Assembly: GCA_963978895.1 (NCBI GenBank)
Contig: OZ022241.1
Coordinates: 18,281,273 to 18,345,272 of the forward strand
Length of the DNA stretch: 64,000 bases
DNA from: Erpobdella octoculata
Lineage: Eukaryota > Annelida > Clitellata > Hirudinida > Erpobdellidae
Direction of reading: 5' to 3'
Part shown: positions 1 to 19,806 of the stretch, in pieces
How the letters are laid out: each line of letters opens with the position of its first letter
Numbering within the stretch: position 1 is the first letter of the stretch
The notes under the pieces: generated by a model
What the model was told of the DNA's origin: nothing
Database searches by the model: none
Seen by the model: the letters and a program-made list of their open reading frames with translations, nothing else
Position numbers and translations under genes: made by a program

Positions 1-89
1 ACAAACAATTCCGTGACCGAGATTGTTTGTCGCACAAGCCGGGGTTGAAAGTTACAAGTATCAAACATGCATTTAAAATGAAAAAAACT

Positions 90-600
90 ATGAGTAATGA
101 ACAGAAAGTAAGAGTCGTGTGATGGGATTCACAGTTAGCATCAGTTGTGAAACATAGTAGTCATCGCCATCCGTGCATTCTGTATGCGACCAGCTGTTCC
201 AGTTGATGCATCGAATCCAGTCCTTTGTCGAATGATTCGCTGCAAACCATACAGGACGTTCTGTCACTGCCTGCAACTGATTTTGATGTTTTTTTAGCTT
301 TGCTTAGTTTCTTACTTGTCTTACCCTTTTTTGTTGCTATGAATGCATTTTTATTAATTACATTGATTCTTCGGGTTCAATGGTATAGAAACAGTAGGCT
401 CATTTTTTTCTGTTGTTAAAGCATTCTTGAATGGGTTATCAGTCAGAATAGCAAAACTGCACTTACGTTTGTCTTCACTTGTTTTTCTTGGCTCAGCAGT
501 CAGAAATGGTCGTATTTCTTCTGGTGATGTGTGGTGCATTATTGTTAGAGTAAAACCTTTAACTGGAGTTTGTGTGACATCCGGGAAATTTTAGGAAACT
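90..600 (-). pseudogene. Pogo/Tigger-type transposase, broken C-terminal part
   Basis: On the minus strand this reads as the tail of a DDE_1 (pogo/Tigger/jerky-like) transposase. Around 390-540 is a segment with SPEEIRPF, a basic linker and AILTDNPFKNAL. It matches the proline-rich linker followed by a T-D-T/N-P motif that many pogo-type proteins carry after the catalytic core. Around 120-230 is a Cys/His-rich tail (DWIRCINWNSWSHTEC), similar to the short PHD-like end of the same proteins. Stops and frame changes separate the pieces, so it is a relic. The DDE core is not visible. A second relic of the same type lies at 56200-57240 and shows the part just after the core, which supports this reading. 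The family is inferred from motif order. Confidence 0.5.
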
Positions 601-821
601 ATTCAAGACAACACACAATCAACTTCTGTTCCAATACTATTCACGGCACTTGATGTCATCTGATCGTAATCAAGGGGCCTAGTTATCAACTAAGCTGCTT
701 GTGACAGCTTGTAACAAACAACCCCGATCCGACATGCACTATTTTAAAATTATATATAACTAGACAGCAAAATAAAGCACACAACCTGCGTTGCACTTCT
801 TTTTAGTTTAAAATATATGCT
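601..821. other. No feature recognised
   Basis: AT-rich sequence between the transposase relic and a repeat end. At 750-757 the string TATATATAACTAG resembles the boundary at which several Helitron-like repeats in this window join their target, but the sequence after it is not one of those families. Confidence 0.4.
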
Positions 822-955
822 ACTAGCGGGGTACCCGGCGTTGCCCGGGATTTTTAAAGGTTTTTCTAAATAATAAACTTATATTAATCCAAAAAATGTA
901 TCCGAAGTTCATCGTAATTTTAAAACATCCGTCCTTGGGACGGGCAAAATCACTA
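822..955 (-). repeat. Helitron-like terminal fragment (CCCGGGCAACGCCGGG hairpin family), short relic
   Basis: Read on the minus strand, this ends in a short hairpin (stem CCCGG/CCGGG), a GC-rich spacer and CTAG followed by T. That is the layout of a Helitron 3' end. Better copies lie at 36165-36651, 38289-38590, 58503-58965 and 58998-59601. This copy lacks the internal 18-bp repeat block. The Helitron assignment is an inference from end structure. Confidence 0.5.
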
Positions 956-965
956 GTAATTAAAT

Positions 966-1311
966 AGTGGGGTTACCCGACGTTGCCCAGGGTCTTAAGA
1001 GATTTTTTATCGTTTTTCTATCTGGCTCCTGTTTCATTTCCCGCTCCATCTTACTCTCCTGCTCCTTCTCGCTCTCGCTCTCCCTTTTCCGCTCCCTCTC
1101 CTTTCCCTCTCACTCTCCTTTTTCCGCTAATTCTCCCGTTGCCTCGCTCGCTATCTCGCTCTCTCGTTCCCGTTCCCGCTCGCTCCCACGCACTTTCCCA
1201 ATCCCGTTCGCTCTTCTGCTCTCGCTCGCTCTCCCGCTCCTTTTCTTTCTTTCTCTCCTTCCTAACTTTTTGCCCATAAAACGTAAAATAGATTTGCTAA
1301 AAGCTGCCTGA
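966..1311 (-). repeat. Helitron-like repeat with degenerate CCCGTTC-type minisatellite
   Basis: This is a second, diverged copy of the family next to 822-955. It has the GTTACCCGACGTTGCCC end at its left. A long pyrimidine-rich block of degenerate CGCTCTCCCGTTCC units follows, and the shared right end (ATAAAACGTAAAATAGATTTGCTAA) closes it near 1310. The serine/leucine/arginine-rich open frames through it reflect the short-period repeat and are not evidence of a gene. Confidence 0.55.
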
Positions 1312-1947
1312 CAGCCAGTTAAGCATCATGTTGTGCAGTTTGTGTCAGGAAATGTTCAATCGACTGGTTATTGAGATAATTGAGATCAGTGTTTGTTTTT
1401 GAGTGATTAAAAATTTTTGCTAGATTGGTTAAATTTCTTATCAACATTTGTTCGTTTTATATAGACCGAATTTGGTTTATAATTATTTAGACCAGATACT
1501 TGAGTCTCGAAGAGTTTTTTTTAAGATAAACAGAGCGTCGTCAGTAACCAAAACTCAACTAAATTAAATTCTATTTCTTCTGTTTTACAAAAACTAGAAT
1601 GGTCATATTTTGAATACTCCAACTACTATTAATAAAAGAATTATTTTATTCAGGAAATGAAATTCCCGTTTGATGTTATTTGTTCAATAAAAACAAACAA
1701 TTTTTAAGTGTATTACTATAATAAAGTTGACTCTATAATGGTAGAAAGGTAAATAATAACTACAATGACTTTGACTAAAAGTGATTAAACTATTCTTGTG
1801 TATATAAAAATGTATCTCTTTGACAGTTTTTTGTAAGTTAAGAATGAAGCATGTTACAATGTTAAAAATGGACCAAAATCGAACTCAATTTAGAGCCATT
1901 AAAATATCTTATTACTATTGCTTTAAGAAAATTAGCAAAAAACTCAC
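1312..1947. other. Non-coding stretch downstream of the exon at 1948-2185
   Basis: AT-rich, no exon recognised. If the minus-strand gene continues past its exon 2 donor at 1947, this is the start of its next intron. The remaining exon or exons would lie beyond the window or are too short to recognise. Confidence 0.4.
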
Positions 1948-11376
<9,429 letters not shown>

Positions 11377-12861
11377 TGCAACTCAGAGTAACGCTGTTTT
11401 TCAGTAACAAGTTCTATCGCTGAAATAACTTGTCCAGCAGGAAGCAGCAATCATAAATTTATGGACGACGCAGCGACAAACAAGAAATAAGTAAATCCTT
11501 AGTTCCAGATAATGATCAGCTTTCAAATGACACACTGCAAATCCCTGTAAGCATTGTAATAAGAAAGAAGTTTTGACGCTAAATCATAGTTTTTTATATT
11601 TGTAAAAATTATTGTTGGTCTTTAAATAATTTAAACATCCAGCGAAATAAAGAAATGTACTAAATGAGAATCATGAGAATCACGCACATCATGAGAATCT
11701 GTGCAAAATGTAAACATCAAACCTTTGGCGCAGAGAACAATTTTATTTAAATAAGGAAACTCGACGGCGCTTTAAATTTGTTTGCATTGCTGGGTGCTTG
11801 TAAAGTGCACTTCAGCCGAAAGCTCAGTTGATTCAAAAAACAAATCAATAACTGCTCAGTCTTATAACTTACAAGATCACTCCACACACAAACACACACA
11901 CACACACACACACACGCAGGCAAGCACACAATCAGCAGGGTAAATAAAATTAATTATATCATTACATAAAACATAACATTAAAGGTATTTAAATAATGGG
12001 CGCAAACTATAAGTTTCTATGCTCATAATTATAAATGAAAAGGTGGGTAATCTTAAAAGCTATAAGCAAGTAAGTAGAAATATGAAATCCATTATTATAT
12101 AAGTTTTATTTACATTTTGATAATATTTTTAAATTCTTTATAATACATTCTATTGTTTAGCTTAATTAGTGCAAGAACATCTTGATCGTCAAATTGCCTA
12201 ATGATTTAATAAATACGGTTAAAGTCCAAATATTTAGCATATGAATGAAAAATGGCTAATTATGTAACGCTTACAATTTACTTTTAACAAAAAGGCAGAA
12301 AAGAAAATGACCACAACCAATTTCTATTCACGATATATTTGAATGGACGCTGTAAATGTATCTTTCCGTATTCTCAAATAGAAAAATTGTAAATTGATTA
12401 ATGTTCACATCAATGTGCAGGTTGTAACGACAACACGGTGATTAATGACTGAATGATAGTACCGACTGTGCTCAAAGCATTTGCAAACATTTTCTAAGCT
12501 TGAATAAAAATAATAAACTCATATGCTTCGCTTCTTGACCACGTAGAAACAGGCCTGAACAAGTTTTTTTAAATTAATTTTATTTCTTTTCTCTTGTTCA
12601 TATGGCAACGGCAACTACAGAAACGAAATAGAAATAAACAAAACTTTATCGAAATTGAAATAAGAAAAACGGAAATAAAAACTGAAACGAAAAAAACTTC
12701 AATAAATTTTTTTTCGAATGGCACAAACATGACTAAAAGTAGCTTATTATTCCTTATTAAGCAGCTATTAGCTATACCCGCAAGGTTTCGGTGTTGCTAA
12801 AATACTTGTATCAGATGCAAATATTATACTTCGCGTAGTTTACGTGAAGAGTTCAGACTAG
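11377..12861. other. Upstream region of the glycosyltransferase-like gene, no further gene seen
   Basis: This should contain the promoter and 5' UTR of the minus-strand gene starting at 11376, but no clear TATA box can be singled out in the AT-rich background. A (CA)n run lies at 11882-11916. A GAAATAGAAATAAAC-like purine-rich patch lies at 12610-12710. No coding region is supported. Confidence 0.5.
11882..11916. repeat. (CA)n microsatellite
   Basis: Short CA dinucleotide run, about 17 units with one interruption. Confidence 0.9.
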
Positions 12862-13572
12862 GGTAATTATGGAGAATAGCGGCAGAAATTATTTTCGGTG
12901 TTTTTAATTATTTTTCCGTAATAATAATTATATATTTGTAATCACAATAATAACTCCAATTTAATGATCCAAGCAGTTTATTAATTTTTGATAATAAAAT
13001 TCTCTCGCAAAACTCACGAAACGCGCAAGAGAACAGCAACAAAAGCTATGAATATCGAAGTCAAACTGAAATTACTATTTATAGCGCAGACAAGAAATAT
13101 TTATAGCGCTTAAAAAAATTATTAGCAAAAGTAACACAAAAAATAGTATTCACGCAGTCAAAATAACATTATTTACAAAAAAATGTAAGTTTATTTAAGT
13201 CCGAACTGTTCTTCATAGAATGTTAAACGCGATAGTTTTCAATTAAGGCACACAAATTAATTCATATTTTTTTTAAAAATAATTATTTTTTTTAAATTGT
13301 TTTATAAAAACTCGCACAATAAATTTATTTGACAACTAATTTATTTGACATTTCATCTCGCTTCACCTTTAGCTAGTTTACTGTTTATGAACCTAGTTTT
13401 CCCACTACCTGGCGGTTTTCTGTCATTAACTTCTTCTTTAATTATATTTTCAATAAATTATTTGGATCAGTCGATTGGTAATTTAATTCTGTTTTTAATT
13501 ATATTAATTTTATATTATAAAAATAATTAAAAACACCGAAAATAATTTCTGCCGCTATTCTCCATAATTACC
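12862..13572. mobile_element. 711-bp element with about 54-bp perfect terminal inverted repeats
   Basis: The left end (GGTAATTATGGAGAATAGCG, continuing to AATTATTTTT) is repeated exactly in inverted orientation at 13519-13572. The interior is AT-rich without a transposase. The sequences just outside do not show a clear target duplication. It interrupts an older repeat whose right part continues at 13573-13770. Perfect 54-bp arms suggest a young non-autonomous DNA transposon of unassigned superfamily. Confidence 0.75.
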
Positions 13573-13769
13573 TTTTTAAAATCATTGGTATAATCCAAAC
13601 TCAGCTATAAACGCAACAAAAAGTTACTAACAATATGCGATGATAAACACATGAAAAAAATCTGACTGCTGTTTCCGATATGGAGTAATCTTAATTGTGA
13701 TTAGTCATTGATTCATTATATTTTATTGACTGTTTATAGTTTTATTTATTTTGATTCGTTAACATCACG
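13573..13769 (+). repeat. Old dispersed repeat, copy related to 7620-7810
   Basis: It shares CTCAGCTATAAACGCAACAAA, ATATGCGATGATAAACAC, TCTGACTGCTGTTTCC and TTGACTGTTTATAGTTT with 7620-7810, in the same orientation and with the same spacing. No coding capacity. Confidence 0.6.
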
Positions 13770-13777
13770 GCCAAAAG

Positions 13778-14120
13778 CAGAGGCGGCGATAGAGAATGGT
13801 TGGGGGGGGCAATGGCCCACACCCAAGATTTGACCACCAAATAGCAAAAATATCTTTATTAGCTCATTTATTTAGATTAGTTGATGAACTTAGTATTTTT
13901 TTATACATTTTGAATTATATCTACTTAGTTATATCATATATCTCTGCTAATATTTTTCAATCTTCTAGATACCCTTATTACATCCATACTTCGCTAGTTT
14001 TACATGAAAACACAACATACTAGTGTAAATTGGCATGTTCATTTGAGTTTGAAGATTCTCAAGGTTGAATTTAAAAAGTCTTCGCCCCCCCCCCAAGATT
14101 TCGCTGAATCGCCACCTCTG
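13778..14120. mobile_element. hAT MITE with 8-bp target duplication (G/A)CCAAAAG
   Basis: The ends are CAGAGGCGGCGA and TCGCCACCTCTG, inverted with one mismatch. GCCAAAAG (13770-13777) and ACCAAAAG (14121-14128) flank them. A G-run near the left end mirrors a C-run near the right end. It is a 343-bp non-autonomous hAT-type element. Confidence 0.8.
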
Positions 14121-14153
14121 ACCAAAAGACTTTTAATTTCTGTTATCTATATT

Positions 14154-14285
<132 letters not shown>

Positions 14286-14311
14286 CAAATGGATGAAAAG
14301 GGCTTTAAAAA

Positions 14312-14378
<67 letters not shown>

Positions 14379-14466
14379 TTTTAAACAGGCTCTATTAAAC
14401 ACAATTGACCACTTAACATTAGTCATCTTTCTTAGCAAGTTTTTAAAGCCCTTTTCATCCATTTGA
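14286..14466. repeat. 30-bp inverted repeat around a second (AT)n tract
   Basis: CAAATGGATGAAAAGGGCTT at 14286 and its reverse complement ending at 14466 face each other, with TTAAAAACTT/AAGTTTTTAA extending the match to about 30 bases. The spacer holds (AT)n (14316-14376) and an 80-bp unique stretch. The arms could fold into a long hairpin. Confidence 0.75.
14316..14376. repeat. (AT)n microsatellite
   Basis: Uninterrupted alternating AT, about 60 bases, inside the inverted repeat. Confidence 0.95.
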
Positions 14467-15361
14467 AACGACGAGACATATATTGAAGAATTTATTGGTT
14501 AAAATAGTTAAATGATAAAACGATCAGGGTTAACTGGCCAGTTTCAGCTATAAAAAGCCATCTTCAGAACCCTATGTTAAACAATAAATTAAATATTAAA
14601 TATTATAAAAGTTGAAAGGGAAGAGTTAAAAATCAGAAATACTTAGGCTTAGACAGAGACATTTAATTAGAGCTAGGCTGAATCAGTTTTCAGTTAATAA
14701 ATTAATACGGCTATTGATAGATGGAACACATTGAAATTTATGTTAAAAAAAAACAGAAAGTAAAAAAAAAAAAGCGACCACATTAAATGAGTTACAAAGA
14801 GCGAAACTCACTTTGAAATTAAATAGAGTTCGAGGAAAAGTAGCCCAATAAAATCGATGATATTTTTTTCAATAATTTAGAACTAAATAAGTAATTAAAA
14901 CACAGGAAAGACAAGTTAAAACACGTTAAACGCTCGATAGGTGAAAAACGTAACCATACAGAGCGGCGTTGTACGACTTGTGAACAACACAAAGAACGAC
15001 AAGCACGGGCACAAAAATATTGGCAGTAACATAATCTAAGACAAGGCTATTGTATACGGTCGGACGGCAATTAGCGCCGTCGCCGCTTATTAATATTATC
15101 ATTGTAAGTGAGATGCTCAAAAGTAGTATTCGAATCACTGAGCCCCGCACCATCCTCGCATCCAGGCTGAACGTCATGAAGTTCAACTGGGACGAAAGCG
15201 TCAAGTTGCCCGCAGGTCAAAGTATTGTCTTCATCGCCGAGCAAGCCATGAGACAACAATAGAAGATTACTTTCTTCAAAGTTGCTTGCAGCACCATCGA
15301 CTGAAGACGAGATGAAGCTGGTCGGGAAAACGACGTTATCGCCAAACAGTGTTTGGCCATC
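14467..15361 (-). other. Uncharacterised segment, possibly degenerate repeat body
   Basis: At 14520-14570 the string AACTGGCCAGTTTCAGCTATAA..GCCATCTTCAGAAC resembles conserved tails of dispersed repeats, but I cannot name one. At 15070-15360 the base composition is less AT-rich and a minus-strand frame of about 80 residues is open (FPTSFISSSVDGAASNFEE.., ending ..NINKRRRR). I do not recognise it. It may be a decayed coding fragment or chance. Confidence 0.3.
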
Positions 15362-15411
15362 TCCATATATATATATATATATATATAGCATATATATATA
15401 TATATATATAT
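15362..15411. repeat. Short interrupted (AT)n
   Basis: Two AT runs separated by GC at 15388-15389. Confidence 0.9.
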
Positions 15412-15490
15412 CGAACCCACGTGTCTACGGCAACACCGCCTCGCCTAAATGCAAGCGCTCTTACCAACTGAGCCACCGACCATCGCCAAA
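15412..15490 (-). repeat. tRNA-derived SINE head or tRNA pseudogene
   Basis: On the minus strand there is an A-box-like TGGCTCAGTTGGTAAGAGCG and, about 45 bases later, a B-box-like GTGGGTTCGAT. That spacing belongs to a tRNA-type RNA polymerase III promoter. The acceptor stem cannot be closed, and the sequence runs straight into (AT)n, so a functional tRNA is unlikely. Confidence 0.6.
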
Positions 15491-15554
15491 AAATGATGGC
15501 TAGAAGTCTCAGTATTTCGGAGCTACTTAACATTAGACTACGACTATATATATA

Positions 15555-16921
15555 CTAGCTGACCCAGCAAACGTTGTTTTGCCATTCAAATTATTTTGGT
15601 TTTTTTTTATTAAAGGTTTAACGTACAAATTATGTCAATTTAAAAAAATCAATATCAATCTCGAAGAGCAATCGAGTGTACAATGTTTTTTTGTCAGTTT
15701 GAATTGTCCGTGAGAAAAACATGGTGTGCCCAAATCTAAACCACAAACAGACATCGTTTGGCCCTGCGACTTATTCATTGTCATCGCGAATGCAAATCTA
15801 ATTGGAAATTGATTTCGTTTGAATTCAATATGCACTTCTGTGGAAATCATTGGGATCCGTGGCAGCAAAACATTTTCGCCCCGGAACTTGCCATTCAAAA
15901 TGCTGGCTTCGACAATGTTTCTCATCAATTTTTTAATTACTAATCGCGTGCCATTGCACAGCCGCGGTGGATTCAAATTTCGAAGTAGAATAACGGGAGA
16001 TCCAACTTTAAGTTGTAGATGATGCGGTGACATGCCTGGCAAATCCAACTCTGTTGGATACAGGGCCGTAACCAGCTATGGGGCCGGGGGGACCCAGGCC
16101 CCCCCAGTTTCGTTCAGGCCTCCCCAGTTTTGGTCAGGCCCCCCCCAGTTTTTTTTATTGCTGTCCAGTTATTATAAAACCGCACAATTTCTCTAATAAT
16201 AATACAAGAGAAAGAGCTACTGAGAGGGCAAGAAAAAGAGAGATGCTGAAAAGTTAAAGAACCAGCAAAATAAGCTGTCCAGTAGAGAATGAAAGAGAGA
16301 CTGTAAAGAGGCTAGGCTACTAACATATAGAGGGAGAGAGTACTGTTAAAGAACTTAGGAGCCTAGCAGAATAGGCAGCTCACGTTGAGAAGGAATGAGA
16401 TATGCTAAATAATAGTAAATAAGTTAATGGCTAGAGAATATCACAGCTCACAGAAAGAGGAAAAGAGAGATGCTAACAGAAGACACTTACAACAGTGACC
16501 GGATGCAGTGACCGCATGCAAAAACACTCTACTACACATTAACATAAATTTCTTTATTGTTTGTTTGCGTCCTCGTTACATGCTTTAGGAAGTTCTCGTG
16601 TTGATTCAGAATATTTTCAAATTCAAATTAATAAGGTAGAATAAGATTCAAATTTCAATCGCTGACCTGTTTTTTTGCGAAAAGCTCATTTTGAGGGTCA
16701 AATCACTGACACGCGCAACTTATGTAAACAAAAAATTTATACAGTGCCCCCCCAAAAAGTTCTTGGGCCCCCCCACTTCCAAATTCCTGGTTACGGCCCT
16801 GGTTGGATAACTTACAGCTTCGCTGGCGTCGCAAACTGTATCAATAGATTTGTATGACACCAATTCGCCTGGCAACAACTGTTGTATCTTGAAATTCAAA
16901 TCATTGACATCCACATTTTTT

Positions 16922-16925
<4 letters not shown>
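15555..16925 (-). pseudogene. Helitron PIF1-like helicase, C-terminal fragment with element 3' end
   Basis: The minus-strand frame from about 16914 down to 15635 encodes the end of a Helitron Rep/helicase. VGSPVILLRNLNPP..LCNGTRL is the conserved block before helicase motif VI-type sequence. FAMTMNKSQGQT corresponds to the PIF1/RecD-like motif with its K-S-Q-G-Q-T core. [13 protein letters not shown] lies further upstream. The reading frame is interrupted by the hAT MITE 16061-16801, which inserted between the codons for SYPT and DLPG. About 80 bases after the coding part, the element ends with GCAAA/TTTGC (hairpin), a spacer and CTAG, followed by T (15554). That is a standard Helitron 3' terminus. 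The fragment is cut at about 16925 by (AT)n. The Rep domain and 5' end are absent. Confidence 0.85.
16061..16801. mobile_element. hAT MITE with 8-bp target duplication GTTGGATA
   Basis: The ends CAGGGCCGTAACCAG and CTGGTTACGGCCCTG are perfect 15-bp inverted repeats (one base is variable beyond that). GTTGGATA flanks both sides (16053-16060 and 16802-16809). The interior is non-coding, with a G/C-rich margin at each end and an AGAGAGA-rich centre. It lies inside the Helitron helicase frame, so it inserted after that Helitron copy. Confidence 0.9.
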
Positions 16926-17185
<260 letters not shown>

Positions 17186-17208
17186 AAGGACATACATACA
17201 TACATACA

Positions 17209-17355
17209 TATTGCCCGGGGTTTTTAGAGGTTTACCTAATGCGTTTCTTTTTCGCTCCCGTTTCCTTCCCGCTTGCGCTCCCGCTCCAGGTCGTTATCCG
17301 TTCCCTGTCGCTTTCCCGCTCATTTTTTCGCTCTCAGTTCCCCCCTAGATCCGAT

Positions 17356-17357
<2 letters not shown>
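17209..17357 (-). repeat. Helitron-like terminal fragment of the minisatellite family
   Basis: TTGCCCGGGGTTTTTAGAGG followed by a CGCTCCCGTTTCC-like block is the left part of the family best seen at 36165-36651. The tip of the element has been replaced by CATACATACATA, and the right part is cut by the (ACAT)n array. Confidence 0.6.
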
Positions 17358-17358
<1 letters not shown>

Positions 17359-17387
<29 letters not shown>

Positions 17388-17398
17388 CATACATACAT

Positions 17399-17435
<37 letters not shown>

Positions 17436-17738
17436 TACATACATACATACATACATACATACATACATACATACATACATACATACATACATACATACAT
17501 ACATACATACATAGATACATAGATACATACACACATACATAGATACATACACACATACATACATACATACATACATACATACATACATACATACATACAT
17601 ACATACATACATACATACATACATACACACATACATACATGCATACATACACACATACATACATACATACATACATACATACATACATACATACATACAT
17701 ACATACATACATAGATACATACACACACATACATACTT
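17359..17738. repeat. (ACAT)n tetranucleotide array
   Basis: About 380 bases of ACAT units with scattered CACACA and TAGATA variants. Long Cys/Tyr/Val/Met or His/Thr/Tyr/Ile frames through it are artefacts of the period. Confidence 0.95.
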
Positions 17739-17756
17739 TGAATGAGAATATAGTTC

Positions 17757-17893
17757 CCGCTCGCTCACCCGCTCCGCTCCGCTCATTTTGTGATGGATTT
17801 CAAAATGTTTTTGCTCTATATTTGATTCCCCTTGACTCTCAAGGTTGTGTGAAAATTTCATTACGATCGGATGAATGGTGTAGCAATGCATAA

Positions 17894-17899
<6 letters not shown>
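17757..17899 (+). repeat. Dispersed 140-bp core repeat, copy 2
   Basis: Nearly identical to 17049-17185, with GTGATGGATTTCAAAATG in place of GAGACGGATTTCAAAC. Both copies are oriented the same way and flank the (ACAT)n array. Confidence 0.8.

Positions 17900-17980
<81 letters not shown>
17899..17980. repeat. (AT)n microsatellite
   Basis: Uninterrupted alternating AT, about 80 bases. Confidence 0.95.
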
Positions 17981-17983
<3 letters not shown>

Positions 17984-18195
17984 TTCTATCTGTTGCATTT
18001 TCCTATGAAAAGGACATAATTGCACCTCTTTGTTTTTCCATTATAACTTTTTAAAATAATTTTAAAAAAATATTTTAAATAGCCTACAACCTATCCTCAG
18101 ACCTACCAAATGTACACAACAAATTTAATAAAAATCGGTTCAGCCGTTTCGGAGGAGTTTGAAGTCAAACACTGTGACACGAGATATATATACAT
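17981..18195 (+). repeat. Tail-like dispersed repeat (ATCGGTTCAGCCGTTTCGG)
   Basis: CCTCAGACCTACCAAATGTA..AAAATCGGTTCAGCCGTTTC..AACACTGTGACACGAGATATATATA resembles the 3' end of dispersed retrotransposon-type repeats in many invertebrates, where ATCGGTCCAGCCGTTT is a recurring word. The source element cannot be named from this fragment. Confidence 0.45.
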
Positions 18196-18589
18196 ATATA
18201 CATATGTTAAGCTGTTTTGATCAATTTATTTATACAAACATAAATCTAACAAATATATGTGGTTAAAGTTCATAAAAAATTAAAATGTCTAAAATACTGT
18301 TTTACTTTCCAACAACTTTAATCCTTAATTTTTACATCGACGTTCAAAATTTTTGTTTTTTTATGTTGGTGTGAAATTGTCAGTAGATGACTGAGTTATT
18401 GGTCTCTACATCTGTTTTTGAGATATTTTTAACTCGCTACAAGCAGCTAAAAATTCGTTTGTCAGGACGAAGTCTATCACTTTGAGGAGCTTACTAAAAT
18501 CGGAAGGTGACTCAAGTTTGTTTGAATATCATGAATAGTTATCAAAGTTGGACCGATCTCTAACGATTGTAAAAAAAAAGACTTTGCTA

Positions 18590-18785
18590 AAGACAGTTGT
18601 GAGGGATTCCAATAGCAAGGTGTAGTTCCACTGGTTCACTGATTGTATATTGGTACAAAAATTAGCTGTATTTGTGTTCCTCGCTGATACACAATAATTT
18701 AATACTCTGCAGTTATTGGCAAATCTAGCATCGAGCTCAGATATCAAATTGTCTACACACGCAAAAAGAATTCTAATGGGCATTT
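18590..18785 (-). repeat. Dispersed repeat, copy related to 26097-26395
   Basis: GACAGTTGTGAGGGATTCCA, TTCACTGATTGTAT, AAATCTAGCATCGAGCTCAG and TTGTCTACACACGC recur in the same order at 26097-26290. The minus-strand peptide of both copies contains ISELDARF, which could be a trace of coding origin, but neither frame is long. Confidence 0.6.
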
Positions 18786-19806
18786 AACGATAAATAGCTT
18801 GAGTCTAGCTAAAATTAGAAAAAATATACAAGATATAGTGAACTGTATGCAGAGTTTCATCCTTTAATGGTCGATAAATGAGTACCAGCTTTGGTTGGGA
18901 GTTAAAGTCCTTTCTGCGTTTGTGGAGCCAGCGGAGCCGTAAACACCGCATACGTCTCCAACGTTTTAATTGTAATGAAGTCCCAAGCTGCTACGCAAAA
19001 GGGCGCTTGAAATTCAAAACTATAACTTTTAACTTTAGAAAATGTTTAAAATCTAAAAACAGAAAGTGGCTGTAGGATACAAAATTTTAACAGCTGACAT
19101 TTTCGCAATTATATAGCTTAAAATATAAGTAGAGGCGTGAAAAACTATTATTTTCATTTGGATATTACTACAGGCGTATATGGTGCGAAGTTCAAGCTGA
19201 TCAATCAAAGTCTTGTGAAGACAAACTTGGTATTCCCATCAAGAAAGGTGAACATGAGTTTGCGCAAAGGTTACAAACCATAGCAGGAGAATATAAAAAT
19301 CTCGACACACTAGTTTTCAAATATATGAGACCAATTTATAATAATCAGGCCTGCTTCAAATAACAGATCTAGATTTACATCAGAAATGTCCAAGCGTTAG
19401 GTCGGATCTGAGATTTTTGACTTTATAGCGCCTCGGGTCCGGTCAAACTAAAAAAAAAGTTTAATGAAGTATAGAGAAATCATAAATCGATTTATTTGCC
19501 AGTTTGCGTGATAAAACTACATCGACGTCGTAAAAAACCGCAATAAAGTAAAACTTCTAGCCTATAAAGTTCTTCAAACATTAGTAAAGAGCACAAACTC
19601 ATTTCAACTTCGAATAAACGAGACAAAATTCAGCCAGCACTTGTTCAAATAGTTAGTCGTCTATACAACATTTCAGCAAGTCCAGCACTATTAGAGAGAT
19701 ATTTATTCTTTTGGCAACACAATATTGTACAGGTTTCCATTCAAGGCTTTCAGCTACAAGATATTAAAATAGGGACTACAAGCAGGACTATCATAATAAT
19801 AAATAT
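18786..19806. other. No gene recognised
   Basis: Mostly AT-rich. At about 19170-19365 a plus-strand frame of roughly 60 codons is open (EDKLGIPIKKGEHEFAQRLQ and onward) and follows an AG. It could be a decayed coding fragment, but I do not recognise it. Confidence 0.35.

Noticed and set aside
15412..15490. Functional tRNA gene
   Set aside because: A- and B-box words are present, but the acceptor stem is missing and the B-box side runs directly into (AT)n.
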